Positions 50,033 to 58,247 of a DNA stretch of 64,000 bases are shown piece after piece. The translations under genes and the position numbers were made by a program. The number at the start of each line of letters is the position of its first letter. Position 1 is the stretch's first letter. The notes below the pieces were generated by a model. It saw only the letters and a program-made list of their open reading frames with translations. It was not told the origin of the DNA and searched no databases. Source of the DNA: Flavobacteriales bacterium CG_4_9_14_3_um_filter_40_17 (GTDB taxonomy: Bacteria > Bacteroidota > Bacteroidia > Flavobacteriales > Flavobacteriaceae); NCBI GenBank assembly GCA_002790195.1, contig PFUR01000075.1, positions 43,365 to 107,364 on the forward strand. The letters are read 5' to 3'.

Positions 50033-51646
50033 TCATCGATCCAAAACTCCCGCATAGGCAATTCCAGTCAACCGATGCATGTCATAATCAAAAGTGGATA
50101 AATCGCCTTTGTTGAATTTTGAAACGTCATCGTAGCCACATGCCCGAGCAATCACTTTGATTAAATCGTTGGTAGCCTCAAAAAAGTTATAGAGTTGCTT
50201 GGCAGAAGAATCAATCACCAATCTGCTTCGCAACGATTCTTTTTGGGTCGCTATCCCCACGGGGCAATTGTTCGATCCGCAGGCGCGCATTCCTAAACAA
50301 CCAATGGCTTGCAAAGCCGAATTTGAAACAGCCACCGCGTCTGCACCCATCATGAGTGCCTTGGCAAAATCTTCAGCAATTCTCAACCCTCCGGTAATGA
50401 TAAGCGTCACGTCTTGAGCATCTCGTTCGTCCAAAAACTTCCGAGCCCTTGCCAAAGCCGGAATGGTTGGCACATTGATGTTGTCTCGCAAAATAGTTGG
50501 AGCTGAGCCTGTTCCGCCACCTCGTCCGTCAAGGATGATGTAATCGACTCCTACTTTGAGGGCAAAATCTAAATCTTGTTCAATGTGGCTGGCTGCTACT
50601 TTAAATCCTATTGGGATGCCACCGGTGCGTTCGCGCACTTCTGTAGCAAATTTTTTGAAATCATTTACGCCGTGAAAATCTGGAAAAGTTGCCGGAGAAA
50701 TGGCGTTTTCACCTGCTTTAAGCCCGCGTACTTCGGCAATTTCTTTGCTCACTTTGATAGCAGGCAGATGACCGCCGGTTCCGGTTTTGGCTCCTTGCCC
50801 GCCTTTGAAATGAAAAGCCTGAGCTTTGATGACCTTATCCCATGAAAATCCGAATTTGGCCGATGCCAATTCGTAAAAATATTTGGAATTGTTGGCTTGT
50901 TCTTCCGGCAACATCCCGCCTTCTCCGGAACAAATTCCCGTTCCGGCCAATTGAGCACCTTTAGACAAAGCTATCTTGGCCTCACGCGACAAGGCGCCAA
51001 AACTCATGTCCGACACAAAGAGCGGCATGGATAAAACCAACGGTTTTTGGGCCTTACAACCAATGACAACTTCCGATTTAACCTTTTCATGATCGAGTAA
51101 CGGCCGAGTGGCCAATTGAGCCGGAAGGAACTGAATATCACTCCATTTGGGCAAAGAATTCCGATCAACACCCATAGAGGCCGAAAAACCGTGTTGACCT
51201 ACATTCTTCAAACCGTTTTTTGCTAATTCCTTGATGTATCCGGTGTAAGGTTCGGTGTCTTCGGGATGTGTGTCGGCATAGGTTCCCAAATACATATCGC
51301 GTTGAAAAGGTTGCGGGTTTTCTTGTTCAAAAGCTTTAATTTCCGCTTCACTGACATAGAGATTATCACCTTCGATAATTTCCTGAAACTTGTGTAATTT
51401 TTCGGCATTGTTATATTCGCTCACACCGGTATCATAGCGGTAATCCCAATTGTGAACGCCACAAAAAAGGTTGCCGCCTTCGACATAACCATCGGCTAAA
51501 AGAGCACCGCGATGGTGGCATCTGCCGTATAAGACGGAGATACCCTTTTCGTGTTTGATAATGACCAAATCTGTATTGGATGCTAAAGCGTAGAAAGGCG
51601 TTTTGAATTCGAGTTGGCTGATTGTTGCAAGTTTTATTTTTGACAT
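50033..51646 (-). CDS. Rieske domain fused to FMN-binding glutamate-synthase-like domain
   Basis: A 537-residue fusion. Residues 1-100 form a Rieske [2Fe-2S] domain with the complete ligand set C43-x-H45 and C62-x2-H65 (GRCHHRG, FCGVHNWDY). Residues about 130-537 are the FMN-binding (GltB-like) synthase barrel, with SDMSFGALSREAKIALSKGA, SGEGGMLPEEQ, FHFKGGQGAKTGTGGHLP, DGRGGGTGSAPT, and the cysteine cluster CLGMRACGSNNCPVGIATQ that binds the 3Fe-4S centre in glutamate synthases. It lacks the glutaminase domain. An electron path Rieske-FeS-FMN is implied; the substrate, possibly an amino or imino acid, is unknown. Confidence 0.88.
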   Translation of the reverse strand: MSKIKLATISQLEFKTPFYALASNTDLVIIKHEKGISVLYGRCHHRGALLADGYVEGGNLFCGVHNWDYRYDTGVSEYNNAEKLHKFQEIIEGDNLYVSEAEIKAFEQENPQPFQRDMYLGTYADTHPEDTEPYTGYIKELAKNGLKNVGQHGFSASMGVDRNSLPKWSDIQFLPAQLATRPLLDHEKVKSEVVIGCKAQKPLVLSMPLFVSDMSFGALSREAKIALSKGAQLAGTGICSGEGGMLPEEQANNSKYFYELASAKFGFSWDKVIKAQAFHFKGGQGAKTGTGGHLPAIKVSKEIAEVRGLKAGENAISPATFPDFHGVNDFKKFATEVRERTGGIPIGFKVAASHIEQDLDFALKVGVDYIILDGRGGGTGSAPTILRDNINVPTIPALARARKFLDERDAQDVTLIITGGLRIAEDFAKALMMGADAVAVSNSALQAIGCLGMRACGSNNCPVGIATQKESLRSRLVIDSSAKQLYNFFEATNDLIKVIARACGYDDVSKFNKGDLSTFDYDMHRLTGIAYAGVLDR

Positions 51647-51776
51647 ATACTTGGTTTGAATATACTGTTAAATAGTCGTAAATATGAAGAATAGGTTTCG
51701 TCGGATTATAAATTCATTTGAATAAATTGAAAAAAAAGTTTGTTTTCAACTTTTCCCCGAAAATAAGCTTTTTAGT

Positions 51777-52757
51777 TTATTGTACCAAAAGATTGCATCC
51801 TCTTATATCGGCATGGTCAAAACGTCCTAAAACTTCAAAACACCCGTCAGCATAGGTTTTTCCCAAATCCTGAGTGGCGATAAACGAACAGGAATAGATA
51901 TTTGCCAAATCAATCACATTAATGCCTCCGTTTTTTTGATGCCCCATCAAAGTCAAGGGGTCTTCGGGATCGCAAATCAAAATTTTCATCCAAGGAGGAC
52001 ATTCGAACAATCCGTCGCCCTTTGAGTAAGCCTGTGAAAAGAGTTCGGTCATGCCGTATTCGGAATGGATGACCGGTACGCCCAATCCGGTTTTTAAAAT
52101 TTGATGTAATTCTGATCGAATCAATTCTTTTCTTCTTCCTTTCATTCCGCCCGTTTCCATGACAAGGGTGTTGCGAAGTTGCATTGGATATCGCTCTGCC
52201 AAATCGAGCAATGCGAACGAAACGCCAATCAGTATAACTCGCTGTCCGGCAGCATCGAGCGCGATTAGTTTATCGCGAAGTTTCTCCATTTCGTTCAAAT
52301 AGAAACCACTATCTGGATGATGGCTTTCCGAAATCCAATCAGCAACCATATATACCAACGAAGAATTGTTTCTTTCCAAATAGGAAGGCAACAACGCCAA
52401 AACCACGAAGTCTGAAATGTTTCCATAGACTCGTTCAAAACCTCTTCGAAAGGAATTTTTGTAGATGGATTCATCAGCAACAGGATGTTTACTGGTCAAT
52501 TTTCCGGTTGTACCGCTGCTTTCAAAAATCAACTGTGCATTTTTACCTTTACTGAAAACCTTGTGGCTTTTAAAAAAAGAAATCGGCAGAAAAGGTATTT
52601 TTTCAATCGCATCAACTTCCTTGGGGTTTATCGACAAACCTTTGCAAAAATCGTGGTAAACCTGCACAGTTTTGAATTGAAAATTAAAAATATCCAACGC
52701 GTTTTCGGCAAACATACCTGCAGCTGTAATCCCGAAAATTGAAGTGGAATCTATCAT
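51777..52757 (-). CDS. LuxE/PaaK-type acyl-protein synthetase domain protein
   Basis: A 326-residue member of the adenylate-forming LuxE/PaaK group. The ATP-binding P-loop-like stretch FESSGTTGKLTSKHPV (about residue 95) is complete; IPFLPISFFKSHKV, VIHSEYGMTELFSQAY and the C-terminal GRFDHADIRGCNLL are typical of LuxE-like proteins of Bacteroidota. LuxE activates a fatty acid as acyl-AMP and transfers it to an enzyme thiol; no lux genes are here. Related stand-alone genes in Bacteroidota occur with sugar, lipid or surface-modification genes. The acyl substrate is not predictable. Confidence 0.85.
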   Translation of the reverse strand: MIDSTSIFGITAAGMFAENALDIFNFQFKTVQVYHDFCKGLSINPKEVDAIEKIPFLPISFFKSHKVFSKGKNAQLIFESSGTTGKLTSKHPVADESIYKNSFRRGFERVYGNISDFVVLALLPSYLERNNSSLVYMVADWISESHHPDSGFYLNEMEKLRDKLIALDAAGQRVILIGVSFALLDLAERYPMQLRNTLVMETGGMKGRRKELIRSELHQILKTGLGVPVIHSEYGMTELFSQAYSKGDGLFECPPWMKILICDPEDPLTLMGHQKNGGINVIDLANIYSCSFIATQDLGKTYADGCFEVLGRFDHADIRGCNLLVQ

Positions 52758-52785
52758 AAAATCGTTCTGTATGTCAACGCAATTG

Positions 52786-52793
52786 CAAAATTA
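52786..52793 (-). promoter_or_regulatory. Candidate -7 box for the LuxE-like gene
   Basis: TAATTTTG on the minus strand, 28 bases before the ATG at 52757. No clear -33 TTG. Confidence 0.35.
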
Positions 52794-52904
52794 GGTTTAT
52801 TTTATAAAACATTTTTATCATGGGTTGAAAGTTTAAAGTAACTGCAAACGACAAAAATCGACAAATCTTTGGCGAAAAATCATTATTAGAACAAAATATT
52901 TGAG

Positions 52905-52912
52905 TAGCTTTG
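52905..52912 (+). promoter_or_regulatory. Candidate -7 box ahead of the cysC leader
   Basis: TAGCTTTG matches TAnnTTTG. Transcription would start about 52919, directly before the perfect hairpin at 52925-52987. Confidence 0.4.
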
Positions 52913-52924
52913 TTAGAGGATATT

Positions 52925-52990
52925 AAAGCAAAATATTTAGTTATATAAATGATTTTAAGCATTTTAATTAGCCAAATATTTTGCTTTTTT
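52925..52990 (+). terminator. Leader hairpin with T-run upstream of cysC
   Basis: AAAGCAAAATATTT (52925-52938) pairs perfectly over 14 bases with AAATATTTTGCTTT (52974-52987), with a 35-base loop and then T residues. It lies 87 bases before the cysC ATG with no gene in front of it on this strand, so it looks like a transcription attenuator or the end of a roughly 70-base small RNA, not the terminator of an upstream gene. Confidence 0.5.
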
Positions 52991-53076
52991 CGTGTGTGAA
53001 TCTAACTGTTTTTATATCAGACACAAGTTAAATAATGATTTATTAGTTTATAACGATGCTAAAATGATTAAAAAAA

Positions 53077-53682
53077 ATGGTTGAGAATTTAGTAACATAC
53101 CCTTATGCAGTAACAAGAGAAGACCGTCTGAAAAGCAATGGCCATAATTCATTCCTTATTTTATTTACAGGATTATCGGGAGCAGGTAAATCGACCTTGG
53201 CGAATAACCTAGAACATTTACTTTTCAAAAAAAACATTAAAACCTATACTTTAGATGGTGATAATATTAGAAAAGGAATAAATAAAAACCTTGGTTTCAA
53301 CCCTGAAGACCGATCGGAAAACAACAGACGCGTTGCAGAAATTTCAAAACTGTTAATCGATGCCGGAGTGGTTGTGCTGGTTGCTATCATTGCACCTTAT
53401 CAAAAAGACAGGGAGATTATTAAAAACATCGTTGATAAAGAAAATTATATCGAAGTGTTTGTCAATACAAGCTTAGAAATTTGTGAAAAGAGAGATGTCA
53501 AAGGCTTGTACAAAAAAGCCAGAAATGGAGAGATAAAAAACATGACCGGAATTTCTTCTCCTTATGAAATTCCTACACATCCCAATATAGAAATCTATGA
53601 TCATTATTCAATAGAGGAGTCTGTGGCTTTAATTTTCGACTTCATAAAAGATAAATTACTTGCTGAAAAAAGTACTCTTTAA
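53077..53682 (+). CDS. cysC: Adenylyl-sulfate kinase CysC
   Basis: A 201-residue APS kinase that phosphorylates adenosine 5'-phosphosulfate to PAPS, the sulfuryl donor of sulfotransferases. P-loop GLSGAGKST (residues 32-40), APS-binding LDGDNIRKGINKNLGF, the phosphoacceptor-region FNPEDRSENNRRVAE, and the lid VKGLYKKARNGEIKNMTG and SSPYEIP are all present; the length is standard. There is no cysD, cysN or cysH next to it, so it is unlikely to serve only sulfate assimilation locally. A sulfotransferase gene lies 3.3 kb downstream on the same strand, a strong hint that its PAPS feeds sulfation. Confidence 0.95.
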   Translation: MVENLVTYPYAVTREDRLKSNGHNSFLILFTGLSGAGKSTLANNLEHLLFKKNIKTYTLDGDNIRKGINKNLGFNPEDRSENNRRVAEISKLLIDAGVVVLVAIIAPYQKDREIIKNIVDKENYIEVFVNTSLEICEKRDVKGLYKKARNGEIKNMTGISSPYEIPTHPNIEIYDHYSIEESVALIFDFIKDKLLAEKSTL

Positions 53683-53821
53683 AAAAACAAACTGTTTATA
53701 AAAAGAGATTTTACAAAGGTTTTCCTAACAAAAATGGGAGTCGAAAACACCTAAACCGGAAAAACAATTACTTTTACTCATCGTTTTTTGTCTTATGTAA
53801 AACCAAGTTACGAATTTCTTT

Positions 53822-53848
53822 AAGAAGCCGACATTTTGGCTTCTTTTT
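53822..53848 (+). terminator. Intrinsic terminator between cysC and the MMPL transporter
   Basis: Stem AAGAAGCC (53822-53829) and GGCTTCTT (53838-53845), 8-base loop, followed by T residues, 140 bases after the cysC stop. It separates cysC from the next gene. Confidence 0.75.
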
Positions 53849-53919
53849 AATTTACTTTTATCGCACATCAATGCATTTAAGTAATTAAACCATATTAATG
53901 CCTCCATTAAATCTATCTT

Positions 53920-56163
53920 ATGCAAGATAAAATTATTAATTACCGTCTTCCAATAGTAGTTTCTGCTATCGTTATTACTGTACTTTCTCTCTTTGCATTT
54001 CCGCGACTTAAGGTCAATGCTACGGTGGATGATTATGTTCCTAATAGCATACAAAATAAGGTTCATCTAAAGCAATTGGACAGCATTTTTGGTGGCAATA
54101 AAATGATTATGGTCATGTTGCAAAAAGAAGATGTAGTAAACGCGGCTACCCTAAACAGATTGAGCGGCTTGGCGAAGGATTTGGGAAAAATTAAAGGTAT
54201 AGACCGTGTTATTTCACCCTTTGACGCACAGGAACCCTCTATTGAAGATGGTGTCATGTCTGTTCATCCTTTTTTTAATCACATACCCGACAATCCTGTC
54301 GCCAATGACTCTTTAAAAAACCGCATCGTTGCCAACAATTTGACCAGCCGTTTTTTTTCGGAAGATTTCAGCTTAGTTTCCCTTGTCCTTGTTAAAAACA
54401 CCCAAACACCCGACAAAATTATTGAAGATATAAAATTGGTAATACAAAAACATCCGGGTACTGAAGAAGTACTTATAGGTGGAATGCCTTTTATCGGTTA
54501 TTCTATTGCAGGAAATATACAAAGTGATTTAATGATTTTGCTTCCCATTGCCATGATCCTCATGATTGGGATGCTCTACTTTTCTTTTAAAGAATGGAAA
54601 GGTGTATTTATGCCCTTTGTGATTGTGGCAATGAGCATCATTCTTTCTTTTGGCTTGATGGCATTTTTTGGATGGCAAATTTCGCTTTTCAGTATCTTAA
54701 TGCCTATTATGATTATTGCAATAGGGAATGATTATAGCATACACCTTATAGCTCGTTACCAAGAATTAGCAAGAGAGGATGAAACACTCTCCATGAAACA
54801 AATTTGTAGGCAAATTTATAAAGACCTTAACCGTCCCATTTTAATCGCCGGCCTTACCACTATTAGCGGTGTCTTGGGGTTGTTGACACACACCATGGTT
54901 CCGGCAGCACAATTGGGCGTTTTAACAGCCATCGGTATCGGTTTTGCTTTGGTGTTGAGTCTTTGGTTTCTGCCTGCAATACTCTCCTATTTTAAACCCA
55001 AGAGAACAATAAAACACGAAAAAACCAAAAAATCTTTTATAAATCGCATTTTAAACCTATTCGGGAGGTGGATTACCGTATATCCAAAACAACTTGTTCT
55101 TATTTCAGCATTTATTACCGCAATAAGTATTGTTGGAATCTTTTTCTTAAGAGTGGACACCAATGTAGAAAGCTATTTTTCCGGCAAATCAGAAGTGGGT
55201 CGTTCTACCAGATTAATCAACGAGAAACTTGGCGGTTCCAAATTTATTTCTATATTGTTTAGCGGCGATGTACTTTCACCTGAGGTGCTTAAGCGAATGG
55301 AGTACTACGAGAAAGAAATTCTTAAAGACCCTGCGGTAGGGCATGTGAGCTCTCCGGCTACCATGATTAAGGAATTAAGCAAAGGTTTTTATACACCCGA
55401 CGAAAAAGGATATAATCAGATTCCGGATGATGCCGGTGAGATATACCAATTGCTAGAGGTGTTTTCTCTTGGCGGAAATGAAGATGCTATTTCACAATTT
55501 ATGGACTATAATTATGAAAATGCACGCCTTATGATAAGTTTGAAAGATGGTAGTAACAGTGCTGTAAAACACCTCTTAAAAACAATCAATGCATTGACTA
55601 AAGACGATTCCAATGTTCAGTTTACCGCAGGAGCTGGCCTTAACGAAATAGAACTAGCAGACATGGTCGTATCCGGACAGATAAAATCCTTGATATTTGC
55701 AATGGCAGTAATCTTTATCCTATTAAGCTTTGTTTTTCGTTCGCCAAAAGCGGGATTGCTTTCCAGCCTGCCTTTATCTATTGCTATTCTGGTTCTTTTT
55801 GGGTTAATGGGCTTATTGGGTATTGCCGTTGACATTGCTACTGCACTGACATCTTCTATTATGATAGGAGTGGGGGTAGATTATACGATTCACTTTCTTT
55901 GGCATTTTAAAGAAGAGCGAGCCAAAGGCTTCTGTCATAAAGAGGCTGTACTTAGTACGCTTGAAACTTCCGGGCGAGGCATCGTTATCAATGCAGTTTC
56001 CGTAATTGTAGGGTTTCTACCTTTGGTTTTATCAAGTTTTACTCCTCTAAAATTCTTCGGCGCATTGGTGGTCATCTCTATTACCACTTGCCTTATCAGT
56101 TCTTTACTGATAGTACCTGCAATTGTCATATTAACAAAACCTCAATTTCTTGAAAAAAAATAA
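53920..56163 (+). CDS. MMPL/RND-family lipid transporter, HpnN-like
   Basis: A 747-residue inner-membrane RND permease with two homologous halves, each with a large periplasmic porter domain and a bundle of about five to six helices. The proton-relay motif appears twice (IAIGNDYSIHL near residue 266 and IGVGVDYTIHF near 650). Smaller than drug-type RND pumps (about 1050), it fits the MMPL/HpnN group, which moves lipids; HpnN exports hopanoids to the outer membrane in other bacteria. An adjacent LolA-like partner and downstream hopanoid genes support a lipid export role, but sequence alone does not fix the substrate. Confidence 0.88.
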   Translation: MQDKIINYRLPIVVSAIVITVLSLFAFPRLKVNATVDDYVPNSIQNKVHLKQLDSIFGGNKMIMVMLQKEDVVNAATLNRLSGLAKDLGKIKGIDRVISPFDAQEPSIEDGVMSVHPFFNHIPDNPVANDSLKNRIVANNLTSRFFSEDFSLVSLVLVKNTQTPDKIIEDIKLVIQKHPGTEEVLIGGMPFIGYSIAGNIQSDLMILLPIAMILMIGMLYFSFKEWKGVFMPFVIVAMSIILSFGLMAFFGWQISLFSILMPIMIIAIGNDYSIHLIARYQELAREDETLSMKQICRQIYKDLNRPILIAGLTTISGVLGLLTHTMVPAAQLGVLTAIGIGFALVLSLWFLPAILSYFKPKRTIKHEKTKKSFINRILNLFGRWITVYPKQLVLISAFITAISIVGIFFLRVDTNVESYFSGKSEVGRSTRLINEKLGGSKFISILFSGDVLSPEVLKRMEYYEKEILKDPAVGHVSSPATMIKELSKGFYTPDEKGYNQIPDDAGEIYQLLEVFSLGGNEDAISQFMDYNYENARLMISLKDGSNSAVKHLLKTINALTKDDSNVQFTAGAGLNEIELADMVVSGQIKSLIFAMAVIFILLSFVFRSPKAGLLSSLPLSIAILVLFGLMGLLGIAVDIATALTSSIMIGVGVDYTIHFLWHFKEERAKGFCHKEAVLSTLETSGRGIVINAVSVIVGFLPLVLSSFTPLKFFGALVVISITTCLISSLLIVPAIVILTKPQFLEKK

Positions 56164-56173
56164 CACCATTACC

Positions 56174-56932
56174 ATGATTAGATATACCTTTTTTATTTTA
56201 CTCCTTACTCTATCCTTCCCGTCATTTGGACAGGACAATGCAGAAACCATTTTCAAAAAGGCTTCAGAAAAGCTGTTTTTGACTAACATGGAAATGACTA
56301 TCAACATTAAAGAAACCGGCAAAAATAAACAAGTTAAAGAAAAAACCTTCCATGTCCTTATGGCTAAATTTGGAATGGTTGAAAAAACCAAGACGGTGAT
56401 ACAAAAACCTATTCGCGCTGAGGGAGTTACCATTGTTATCACCAAAAACCCTAAAAAATCCGGGCTCATTGAAATCTTTACTCCTGCCAATGGAAAAATA
56501 CGAAAACTGAAGGCCACGCCTCAAAACATGGATCGGGTAGGTGCCAGTTCACCCATATCCAATTACACCTCAATGGATACTAATGAGTTGTACGTTAAGC
56601 TCATCGGAAAGCAACAACTCGACGACAAACCGAACTACCTTATAATGGTAACTGAGAAAAAAGACACTACCGGTTCAAAAGCCGAATTTTTAATTGATGA
56701 AAAATCTTTCCGTATCCTTCAAATTGTTTCTTATGATTCAAGCGGCAACAAAAGTATTTCCAACCTATCCGACTTTCAGGACATCAGTGGGTATAAAGGA
56801 AAAGTTTATCCGATGCATATTGTTACAAAATCGATGAAAGATGGTGAAGAAAAAGATATTAAGGTTTTAAGCCTCACACCACGGCCTGATGTAAAAGAAG
56901 AAGATTTTAAAATTCTTTCTGCCAAAAATTAA
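56174..56932 (+). CDS. Outer-membrane lipoprotein-sorting (LolA-like) protein
   Basis: A 252-residue periplasmic protein with a signal peptide (MIRYTFFILLLTLS, ending FGQ). The mature chain is a LolA/LppX-like half-barrel: KASEKLFLTNMEMTINI, MDRVGASSPISNYTSMD, SKAEFLIDEKSFRILQI, and GYKGKVYPMHIV. Proteins of this kind travel with MMPL transporters and carry lipids across the periplasm. The ATG at 56174 gives the clean signal sequence; the frame could start at a TTG 24 bases earlier, overlapping the transporter gene. Probably co-transcribed with the transporter. Confidence 0.87.
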   Translation: MIRYTFFILLLTLSFPSFGQDNAETIFKKASEKLFLTNMEMTINIKETGKNKQVKEKTFHVLMAKFGMVEKTKTVIQKPIRAEGVTIVITKNPKKSGLIEIFTPANGKIRKLKATPQNMDRVGASSPISNYTSMDTNELYVKLIGKQQLDDKPNYLIMVTEKKDTTGSKAEFLIDEKSFRILQIVSYDSSGNKSISNLSDFQDISGYKGKVYPMHIVTKSMKDGEEKDIKVLSLTPRPDVKEEDFKILSAKN

Positions 56933-56939
56933 ACCTTGA

Positions 56940-56966
56940 TTAAAATGGCTTGGCAATCCATTTTAA
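56940..56966 (+). terminator. Hairpin after the LolA-like gene
   Basis: A perfect 9-base stem, TTAAAATGG (56940-56948) with CCATTTTAA (56958-56966), 9-base loop, directly behind the stop. The T-run follows only about 16 bases later, so termination is possible but not certain. Confidence 0.45.
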
Positions 56967-57027
56967 CATCGCAATCATCATTTTTTTCTAAATTTAAGCC
57001 CAACAATCATAATATTTTTTATTTTCA

Positions 57028-58236
57028 ATGACATTTAATAGAAAAATGAAAGAACTACCGGCTTTATTTTCAATTTTTGAATATTTAGAAATTCCCGCAC
57101 GTAAATCTGGTGTTTTTAAACCTATATGGGAAAAGGATTATTTTATGAAAAAAGCAATCCGAGCTGCCGGGGGTTTAAATAATTGGGGAAACCCTGATTT
57201 TATTTCCGGGCTCGAGTCTTTATTAGATTCTATCAAAAAACTGCCATCTACTCATTTTATTGGTCAGATTACGTTGCATTCTTTAATCATCAGGTCATTG
57301 GTAAACCGGCTACGATATGTTGAATTGTTGCAAAAAGAAACGAGGCTGCTCTCTTTAAATGCGCCCATTATCATCACCGGATTATCGCGATCGGGTACCA
57401 CTTTCCTTCATCGCCTGATGGCTTATGATTCCAGGCACTACGCCGCTCCTCTATGGGAATTGCTCAATCCATATAAAAATAGTGGCGTTTTTGATTTTAG
57501 AAAAGCCAAAACTACTTATGAAATTTTGTTAAAGAATATCCTGTTACCTGAATTGGATAAAAAACATTATACCCGAGCCGACACGAAAGAAGAGTGTATT
57601 ATGCTCTTGGCAAATAGTTTTCACTCACAACTTTTTACAGATATAGCTCCTCTTTCTGAATATCTTGACTGGTATATAAAAGAAGACAGAGAATTTGCTT
57701 ATAAAGAATATAGCCATCAACTCAGGCTCTTACAAAATTACCATCCCGGGAAACGGTTGGTACTCAAAGCCCCCAGCCATTTGGGCAGTTTAGACCATAT
57801 TATTAAATACATACCTGATGCAACAATCATACAAACCCACAGAAATCCGGAGGAGTGTATAAACAGCCTCTGTAGCCTAAGGCAAACTTTATTCAAAATG
57901 GTTGAAAGAGAGATCGATAATCAAGAAATTCTAAGACAGGTTTTGGAATTGTTTGACCATGAGACCAAAAAAAATATCGATTTCCATAAAAAACATCCCA
58001 GTAAAGTAATCTCGGTTTCCTATAAAGAATTAACGCAAAATCCGTTTGGTGTTTTAAATGGTATCTATGGCAAAATGGACTATGAATGGACTGAAAACAT
58101 AGACAAAAGCATTAAACAATACCTTGTTGACAATCCACAAAATCGCAGAGGAAAGCATGATTATAATAATTTGACCCAAAATTCCATACCGGAAAACATA
58201 AGAGCGTATGCCGATTTTTTTAAAGACTACTTATAG
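57028..58236 (+). CDS. Sulfotransferase family protein (PAPS-dependent type)
   Basis: A 402-residue enzyme of the Sulfotransfer_3 type. The PAPS 5'-phosphosulfate loop is GLSRSGTTFLHRLM (G118-S120-R-S-G-T-T), the 3'-phosphate motif lies around residue 271 (THRNPEECINSLCSLR), and KAPSHLGSLD before it is the usual third block. No signal peptide is visible, so it works in the cytoplasm. It should move a sulfuryl group from PAPS to a hydroxyl of a small lipid or sugar. It sits between a lipid transporter unit and hopanoid genes, with a cysC upstream; the natural inference is sulfation of a hopanoid or a linked polar group. The native acceptor is not known. Confidence 0.88.
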   Translation: MTFNRKMKELPALFSIFEYLEIPARKSGVFKPIWEKDYFMKKAIRAAGGLNNWGNPDFISGLESLLDSIKKLPSTHFIGQITLHSLIIRSLVNRLRYVELLQKETRLLSLNAPIIITGLSRSGTTFLHRLMAYDSRHYAAPLWELLNPYKNSGVFDFRKAKTTYEILLKNILLPELDKKHYTRADTKEECIMLLANSFHSQLFTDIAPLSEYLDWYIKEDREFAYKEYSHQLRLLQNYHPGKRLVLKAPSHLGSLDHIIKYIPDATIIQTHRNPEECINSLCSLRQTLFKMVEREIDNQEILRQVLELFDHETKKNIDFHKKHPSKVISVSYKELTQNPFGVLNGIYGKMDYEWTENIDKSIKQYLVDNPQNRRGKHDYNNLTQNSIPENIRAYADFFKDYL

Positions 58237-58247
58237 CGTTTGCAATG

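Noticed and set aside
53725-54066. Minus-strand frame of 113 codons across the cysC terminator
   Set aside because: It runs through a terminator and into the start of the MMPL gene in antisense, with an unlikely composition (rich in asparagine, isoleucine and lysine).
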